A DNA stretch of 64,000 bases from Favolaschia claudopus (lineage: Eukaryota; Basidiomycota; Agaricomycetes; Agaricales; Mycenaceae), in NCBI GenBank assembly GCA_037176885.1, contig JAWWNJ010000095.1, positions 620,001 through 684,000 on the forward strand, written 5' to 3'. Made by a program: the position numbers and the translations under genes. Position 1 is the stretch's first letter; every line of letters starts with the position of its first letter. Positions 57,206 to 64,000 of this stretch are shown here, piece by piece. The notes under the pieces were generated by a model that saw nothing but the letters and a program-made list of their open reading frames with translations, had not been told where the DNA came from and did no database searches.

Positions 57206-60200
57206 TTAAGCAAATGTTAATATCGTCTGTCCTTGAGTTTTTTCCAGCCCGAGATGAATTCGAACTGACCGATCAAGCTCAGCATCTTTCGCTGCAATAC
57301 AGCGGCGTCGATCTTTCGCCGTCGACTTGCGCCCAACGCAAAGCACCAATGATTTTTCCTGACAATCCTGACACGCGTTCTGACACCAATACCACCGCGA
57401 TTTACCCTTGCAGTCCGGGTCCGCGCAGCGTGGGCAAGACCGCGAACGCTCCTTCTTTGGTGCGGATACAGGCATGCTCTCGGCGACGCGTTGGATACTC
57501 AAACTCGTTGTCGCGATTGCGGCAGCCTCCGGGATGTTGTTTTGCGCAGCGAATTGTTGCACCCGTGAAGTCGAGGGAACTGAGTTGAGTTGAATACTAA
57601 AAACAAAATCATTACAGTTCAATGAAAGAGATTTCGCGCTTGAACTCACCTGAAGCCACCGGTGACCTGATGCTTGACAGGGGGACCCGACTCAGCATTG
57701 ACAATCTTGTCGGCTCGTTTGGGATCTTGAAGTTTACGCTCTAAAGGTTGGATTTTCCCTCGTGCGTCAGAGCAACTCTGACGAATATTAGCCGAATCCT
57801 TGTAAGCTCCATTCAGATAGGCTGTGAGCTGTTCCTCCATCTTCGAAGTTGTATCAGTATCTGTTAGAACGGAAACATAGGGAATATTTACTTTGAAATA
57901 GCAACCATCCCGCGTCGCTGCCTCTCGGTTATAAATTATTGTAGCTTCGGTAGAGATGGTGTTCTGGCACTTCCGGAAAGCCTCCGAGGTCAGCATGAGA
58001 TGATCGAATAAAAGGATTTCAGGAGATCCGTGAATTGGTAGGATCGCCTTTTGTGTCCCTTGCATTTCGGCAAGGTACCGCTGCTGCTGCGAACGCTTTG
58101 AGTCGACTTCTTTGATATACGGTGGAATCTGCAACGGCTCGCAAACGGCTCGCGGAATCTTGATTATTCCAACTGATTGTTCGGTTTGTTGGTACAGATT
58201 GCCGTTGACCCATGTCAGAGGAGCAGGTGGAAGGCCGAAACTCTCTGCCAGAGTAATTTCCAGCTCTTGAATGCTGTTAGACAGCCAGATGGAGTCGTGG
58301 CCGGCATACTTCTTGCCGGTGGAATTGAAATAACCAACCTATTTGAACCGATTAGTCGAGATGATGTTTTCCCACCTCGAATTGCCAACTTACATGGAGA
58401 TTGTGACGCAACACAAAATCAAGCAGGCAGGCAACCATGTGTCGAACGGAGGCGGCATGCGAAGGAAGTTTAGCGAGAAGATGCGTGTGAACACCACCTT
58501 CGACCATATTCGTGCCCCGCACGCAACGATAAATCGGCAAGCCGTCTGCTTTCTTGTCAAAACCAATGCAATAGTATAGCTGTACACCCGGGGGATCAGA
58601 AACGAAACCGTTCTTGATCAGCTCAAGAATGTTTTTGGCGGTTTTCCATGCAGCCGAGTTGAATAGCGGTAATTTCGTCTTGTTGTCAACAAGTGGTCCC
58701 CACGTCATGAAGACCGAATGAACCAGAGGATATAGATCCTCGGGCGGTGGAATAGTACGTCGACAGTGTCGCCATAGCCACTTAGGATGGAACCGAAGCA
58801 TATCGTTCCAAGTAACATTTTTGGTTTTGAGATACGCTTCAATTTGAGCTTTGTCGGCCGGATGAGGTATGAGCAAAGCATCGCGCAGAGCTCGTGAAAA
58901 TGGCACCCGCAATCCATGAGTCCGAGAAATGTAGATCATGTTAAAAACATGAAACACGTCCTTCAGGACGCGGCTCCGGACCAGCAGTGCATACGTTGCC
59001 AGTACAGCAACCGGAATATCACCCAGGATGCTGGCTCCCTCAGCTGCGCTGTTTGTGTCTCGTTCGGGGGAAACGGGCGAGCTGTTACGATCTACGCAAT
59101 CCTCGTCTTCTACCTCATCTAGTGCATCTCCGAGGCCAATGAGATCGCTGGTCAGATCCTCGGAATCAGGCTGAGGAGTTTGCGACACTTCAGGATGAGA
59201 ACCTGCGCTTGGAGGATGGAGAGTCGGAGTAAGGGAAGGCTGGAGTGAATGTGAGGCAGCAGGATGATCGTGATCAATTCTGGGAAGGACGCGTCGGACA
59301 TGGCTCCGGTGGGCAAGAATGTCGAACGGCAGGTTTCCATAGGATTTGAGAGATCGATTCTTGTCGTTTTGTCCGATGACAGCACCAGGAATAAGTAATT
59401 CATGCACAGTAACCACTGTTCGTGTCGCAGTAAGGTTTGTACCATTGAAAACACCGAGAGCTGCTGCTGCCGATATGATACCACGTGCGGCGACCTTCTT
59501 GTTATCGTCTGTGAGGAGGAGTACAGAAGTACCGGGCGGGGTATTGGCATCCATTGGGATGGGCAGCGGGGTTTGATTGATTTTTCGATAGAGAACAAGT
59601 GCTGCATACGCGTCCCGAGCAGCATGTTGCTGCTGGATAGTAGTCAAATCAGAGTCGGACCAGTTACTACTGATCCGCTCGCTGTACCGTTGGGGGAATT
59701 GTCGACTGAGAATAGACGCAATGAGATCAACGAGAGACATATTTGCGTTAGAGATCAAAAACCGATCTTTCGCAAAGCTCCCAAGCTCCAGTGCGCCCGC
59801 AAATGAACCAAGCGGCTGTCCAGCCGCGGTAGCAAGCCTGCGTAGGTCAGCATTCACGCTACGACCAGCTTTGATTACTCTTGGCTCTTTGAGAAGGTTC
59901 ACAAGTTCGGATGGCAATGCTTTGCGCTTGAGCATTTCACCGATCTTAGGATTTTGTGAGCATAGTTGCATCATTGAGAGGTAGGCTTACCTGGAGGACA
60001 TAGATACTGTCTTTGTATGCAATTTGCAGAACTGCGGGTGGACCTCGCTGAGCCAAGCGACCATGTGGAGTAATGTCAAGGTTCCATTCCGAGCCAAAAC
60101 CCACGACGATGTACCCGCCGTCAGCACGGGGCACGTTATCGAGAATGCCACGCATGACGTTGTTAATAGTGGTCGAGTCGTTGAGAACCGATGGATGGAT

Positions 60201-61150
60201 GACCGCATCTATGTCAACAAAAACCGGAAGCTCGGAATGCTTTGCGACTGGGGTAACGTTGTCGAGAAGCGATGGAAATAACTTCTCGAGCATTGGTTTG
60301 TCAGACATGTTGTCCGTGTAAAAGACTTCAGGCAAGGTATGGCCATATATCGTAAGATCATCGGCGAGTCGGCGTAAAGCGTCTTCATATTGTGAATGAG
60401 ATTTGGTTGCGACAAATACGCAAACCTTGATTTCGCCCTTCTCATTTGTAACCGTGAGAAGTGCGGTGAAGATCGGCACACCGTCGACTTTGAAGACATG
60501 TTTAGCGAGCTGGGAAGTTGTTAGCAGCAAGTATTTTCAAGACATTAAGGCACTCTACCTTGTGACTATGGTCGATTGCACAAACTCGGGCAGATAACAT
60601 TGCAGTGTGTTGGTTGAGAACGTCCCGGTAAGACTCAATAAAGCTGTCATAAATATCACGAAGCCATTGACCGCTCGGTGTGAAACCATGGAAGCCAAGA
60701 GCTGATCGGTCTTCGAACGGCAAGAAAGGCTCGTAAGTGGTTCCAGGAAGACTCATCTGCGTCGCTTTAGTACGCAGATATTGAAGCCGCATTTCATCGT
60801 AGCGTCGAAGATGCTGCATTCGAATCAGATCCGCTACTTCTTCAGCACCCATCCCGTGCTGAAAGCATGAACGGATGATTCCGAATGCCCGGGTTGACAA
60901 GCCACTCCTCCATGTAAGGTGCGCCGGAAATTCAGCTGCGAGTCCAAGAGGTAATTGCTCCAAAATTCGTTGATCCCAGGAGCGAAAACGAGCTCCGCAT
61001 CCGCCGCCCGACGTCTTTTTGCACCCGTATATCCACCCAATGATCCAGAAGCAGGCATCGAGGTCAACAATTCGGCGTGGCCGCTTGAGAACACCGTGAC
61101 GAATGAGATGGTGTTTGTTGCAGCTCGGACAACGAATGCGGAAATTACTC
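57206..61150 (-). CDS. unit 4 transposase, 3' part (open copy like unit 3)
   Basis: Same exon pattern and domains as 46965-50909, shifted by 10,241 bp. The exonuclease plus C-terminal exon is open for more than 500 codons. It differs from unit 3 at one visible residue (Arg for His in FGIIRSCF). The 5' exons lie beyond the window edge and past the nested element, so this part lacks its own start. Confidence 0.83.
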
Positions 61151-64000
61151 AGGTGTAGATGTACCTTTAATGCAATGTACCCAGCCATTATAGGGGGGAA
61201 CATTCCATTAAAGGTACATCTGGGCAGGGCAGCCAACATGTACCTTATTGCATTGTACCTGATGCACCCCATTTGGGTTGAAATCAGATCAGACCTTGAT
61301 ATCCGTTTGATGCTACATATATAATACTATATTTCCGTCCTGTTTATACTGCAGGTGCGAATAATCCTGATTTATTGTGTATTTTGTCCAGCATTTTCGG
61401 GGTTGTCGGGGTTGGCGGGGATTTCGGACATTCCGAACCGAGCGGGCATACTTGTCACAAATTGTCACACGTCTGCCAGCGCACATTCCGCACCTGCCTG
61501 GCCCTGCTTCCCGCTTCCCGCCGACGCCGCGGTTGCGTACGATGGCGGCGGTGCTCGGCTGCCTTCTATCCTGGCTTTCTTTTTCATCGTCTTCCGCTCC
61601 CGCCATCACGTCTGCTCGGATGCTACGTTGCTGAATACAAGGCTTCGCCACCTATTCCGCGTTGCTGGCACCTTTCGACGCCCCTGCGCGATCTGCACCA
61701 CATATATCTAGTCACCGGCCTATCGTCGCTCACCTCCTACCCCTTCGGACCAACTCTAATATTGCCACTGATTCGAGAAAGAGCACGTCCGCCCGCTTTT
61801 ATCACCAGCGCCGTTGCCCACGCTGGGTGGCCTCTTTTTCTCGAAGCCGTTTTGTCACCAAAACCGCCCCCGCTGCCATGTATATTGACCAGTCGCTTTC
61901 CCCGTTGCGTCCAGCACACCCGCCCCGCTGCATCCGTCCACGCCTCCGCTGCTTACCTCTAGCGCTGGAAGCCGCCCGACTCCCAGTCTGCCTCCACCCG
62001 CACCGCCTTTGCCACTACTACTGCCGCCTCCTCACCGAACGCACGTTAAAGATTGTTTCCTTCGCGTACAGCGTCGACCGTCAACCTCGCCCTCGCTGCA
62101 CCACCCAGTACCCTGGTTTTCCCCCTCTCAGCCCCCCTCCCCTCGTTCACCCCCAGTTCACTACAGACTCCCCTCTCACTTCACCATTGCTCCCCTTCCT
62201 TCCTCCCTCATTTCCTCTCCAATCCTCCATCCGATCCACACACGAACGCGAACGTGTATTCCGAGTCATACGTTGTTCTACTCATATTTTCTCGTTGTTC
62301 GTTCTCTCCACATGTGACGCGGCCCCGTCCCCCTACACCCCACCCCATGCCTCCCCTCCCGTCCACCCACCTTCACAACCCCTTTCACCCTCTCCTCCCT
62401 CGCTCCCGCTCTTCCGCCTCGACTTCCCCTCGTCCCCCCCCCCATCTTCTTCTCTCCCTGTCACCTTATTCAGATGTGCCTCGACCTGTCCACAGTGCAA
62501 ACGTCGTTCGTCTCGCTTCGTCGAGACGGACACTTCTCTCCATTTCATTTTTATCCCACTCATGTGTGTTTTATCTACACTTTGCCTGTATCATAAGTAG
62601 TCAATGACACTATGGATGATTTCTCCTTCAAAAATACCTTGAAATGACCTTCATACTGCCATGAAAGACGCGGAATGCCACCTCAGTCGAAGTGAAAATG
62701 ACTTTCGGCCGATGCTTCGGACGAATCGGAACAACCTCCCATTGGCTGGGAGCGCGGTCCGAGTTGGGCGCTTAGCTCCTAATTTCGGCGCCTAATTTTT
62801 TTTTTCATTCGTTCATCGTCTATAGGGTATATAAAAGCTACAAAATATTCATGGAGGCTCTAACAGGTATAATCAGCAACATATTTCAAAATGGCGCCGT
62901 ATCATTGTTTCTGTGGGTCAATATTGGCAAGTGGTTCATTCGAACAAAGTTCAGAACCATAAACTTGAGTGTAACTTGGCCCACCCAGTGAACACTTTGG
63001 ATTCCCGACCACTTACATCCCAAAAGCTCGAATCTTTTTAACCAATTCTTGTTCATACGACATATGTGCGTCGCCTTTGAAAGAAATTGTAGCATCCTAC
63101 CCCACCTACGTACTCCAAAAGGCCAAAAGGTGAAAAACAGTCGAAATTTCAAAGTCAAAGGATCGCCGTAGTTCTGAGATATGTGTAAGTCATCCACTAG
63201 GAGCACTGAATTCTGAGGTTTTCAGCTTCGAGTCTCTATAGTTGCACTCAGAATGAACTGAGAGATTTACAGCTAAGTCTTATCAAACCAGATAAAGGGA
63301 TCGATATGAAGCTCAACAGCAAGCTAAATTAGTAAACCATCCACTAGATACTGTTAGTAGACAACGAATATGAGGATCTCAGGCATCTAGGAGCTTCCTG
63401 GGGGTGAATCTTCTTATGTATCATGCAACAGAGAAATCTTGTTCAATAAATTCTGAATAGCCGTAATTCTTGCTCAGATTAGGCTGAGCAACGTTATGGA
63501 GCCAGAGAGTATTCATCATAGGCATATACTGTTGCTCACAAACACTAGATTCAAAATTTCGCAGTGTTTGATTCCAGAATTGCCCAATTAGGACGACGGC
63601 GTTCAATATCGGTGATCGCACCGATGTTTCCGAGCCAGTCGGAAACGGTGCCGATGCCGTTGACTCACGCGTCACATTGCCAGCGGACCACTTTCCCTCC
63701 ACCTTCCCTCTTCTTGCCTCCTCCCCAGCCCTTCTCGGCTCTTATTTTCACCACAAACGATCACCCCAGACATTGACAACCATGTCTTGGCTCCCCCTGA
63801 CGGCAACAACGGCGCTCGTCTCGCTCTCACCTCCTCACTGAAGCCGTGCCAGTCACGTTGGGACAAAAACGTGTTTTCAAGTGCGACGCCCAGAGAAACA
63901 AACACGAAGGGGAAGGAGTTAGCGCAGGAAGGCCGGGTATGTATGAACTGCACCTGAGCATGGGGGGGAAATCATTTAATGGAGGGTAATACGCAACGGT
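61151..64000. mobile_element. nested non-autonomous DNA transposon in unit 4 (right end outside window)
   Basis: Begins right after AATTACTC at 61143-61150. 2,850 bp are visible and match unit 3 position for position; by that match the element would end near 64907. Confidence 0.85.

Larger units (their letters stand above)
25156..64000. repeat. head-to-tail tandem array of a ~10.23-kb DNA transposon (3 full units + 1 partial)
   Basis: The same sequence recurs with a period of 10,240, 10,228 and 10,241 bp, judged from a conserved landmark at 27996, 38236, 48464 and 58705. All units have the same orientation. Neighbouring units are separated by the same 6 bp (GGATTC at 35392-35397, 45619-45624 and 55858-55863). 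Apart from 1-nt homopolymer indels I found only a handful of substitutions between units, so the array is very recent. The right end of the array lies beyond the window. Confidence 0.95.
55864..64000 (-). mobile_element. transposon unit 4 (truncated by window edge)
   Basis: 8,137 bp of the same element, ending inside the nested insertion. The sequence is almost identical to unit 3; one visible substitution (C at 60872 versus T at 50631) changes His to Arg in the DUF6729 half. The remaining ~2.1 kb would hold the transposase 5' exons and the right TIR. Confidence 0.9.

Noticed and set aside
25156..64000. Tandem repeat as rDNA, centromeric satellite or CRISPR-like array
   Set aside because: The unit is 10.2 kb, encodes a transposase-type protein and has transposon ends; there is no rRNA sequence and no short direct-repeat/spacer pattern.

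Overview
The window looks like a nuclear contig from a filamentous basidiomycete, most likely an Agaricomycete. The genes are dense and carry many introns of about 45-60 bp with CTAAC/CTRAC-like branch points. F-box/LRR genes of the mushroom type recur. The protein families present (a divergent G-alpha, NOG1, an M24B aminopeptidase P with a long leader, a DUF6729-type transposon) fit that group. There is no operon structure, CRISPR, rRNA or tRNA that I can support.

Left half (1-25,155) is ordinary gene-bearing DNA. In order: the C-terminus of an F-box/LRR-like protein (2-433, +); an F-box protein (1369-2957, +); a 14-exon G-protein alpha subunit (4246-6343, +) with a 9-nt microexon in switch II; Xaa-Pro aminopeptidase P with a ~300-residue disordered leader (8511-11974, +); an AIF/FSP1-like FAD oxidoreductase (12675-14102, +); two tandem paralogs of a lineage-restricted, probably nuclear protein (14620-15529 and 15758-16660, +) followed by a decayed third copy (16692-17570); NOG1, the nucleolar GTPase of 60S ribosome assembly (18045-20546, +); and two minus-strand F-box/LRR genes with frameshifts (21268-22882 and 23167-24763).

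Right half (25,156-64,000) is a head-to-tail tandem array of one large DNA transposon. There are three full units of about 10.23 kb (25156-35391, 35398-45618, 45625-55857) and a fourth cut by the window edge (55864-64000). Each unit has short imperfect terminal inverted repeats, and neighbouring units are separated by the same 6 bp. Each unit encodes, on the minus strand, one large multi-exon protein: AT-hook, DUF6729-type zinc domain, first and second Asp of an RNase H-fold (DDE) transposase, an embedded 3'-5' exonuclease-like domain, the probable third acidic residue, and a C-terminal Cys-rich module. In every copy the DUF6729 domain is split by a second, non-autonomous 3.76-kb element with an exact 8-bp target-site duplication. 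Removing that element and one duplication puts the two halves back in one frame. The nested insertion therefore came first, and a unit unable to make its own full transposase was then amplified in tandem. The copies are almost identical in base substitutions. Copies 1 and 2 carry many 1-nt homopolymer indels that copies 3 and 4 lack, which suggests residual long-read error as much as decay.

The host genes are unrelated housekeeping or signalling functions and do not form a pathway. The most novel content is the tandem transposon array, its uniform junctions, the exonuclease nested inside a transposase fold, and the repeated SUMO/PKA-like motifs in the paralog pair.
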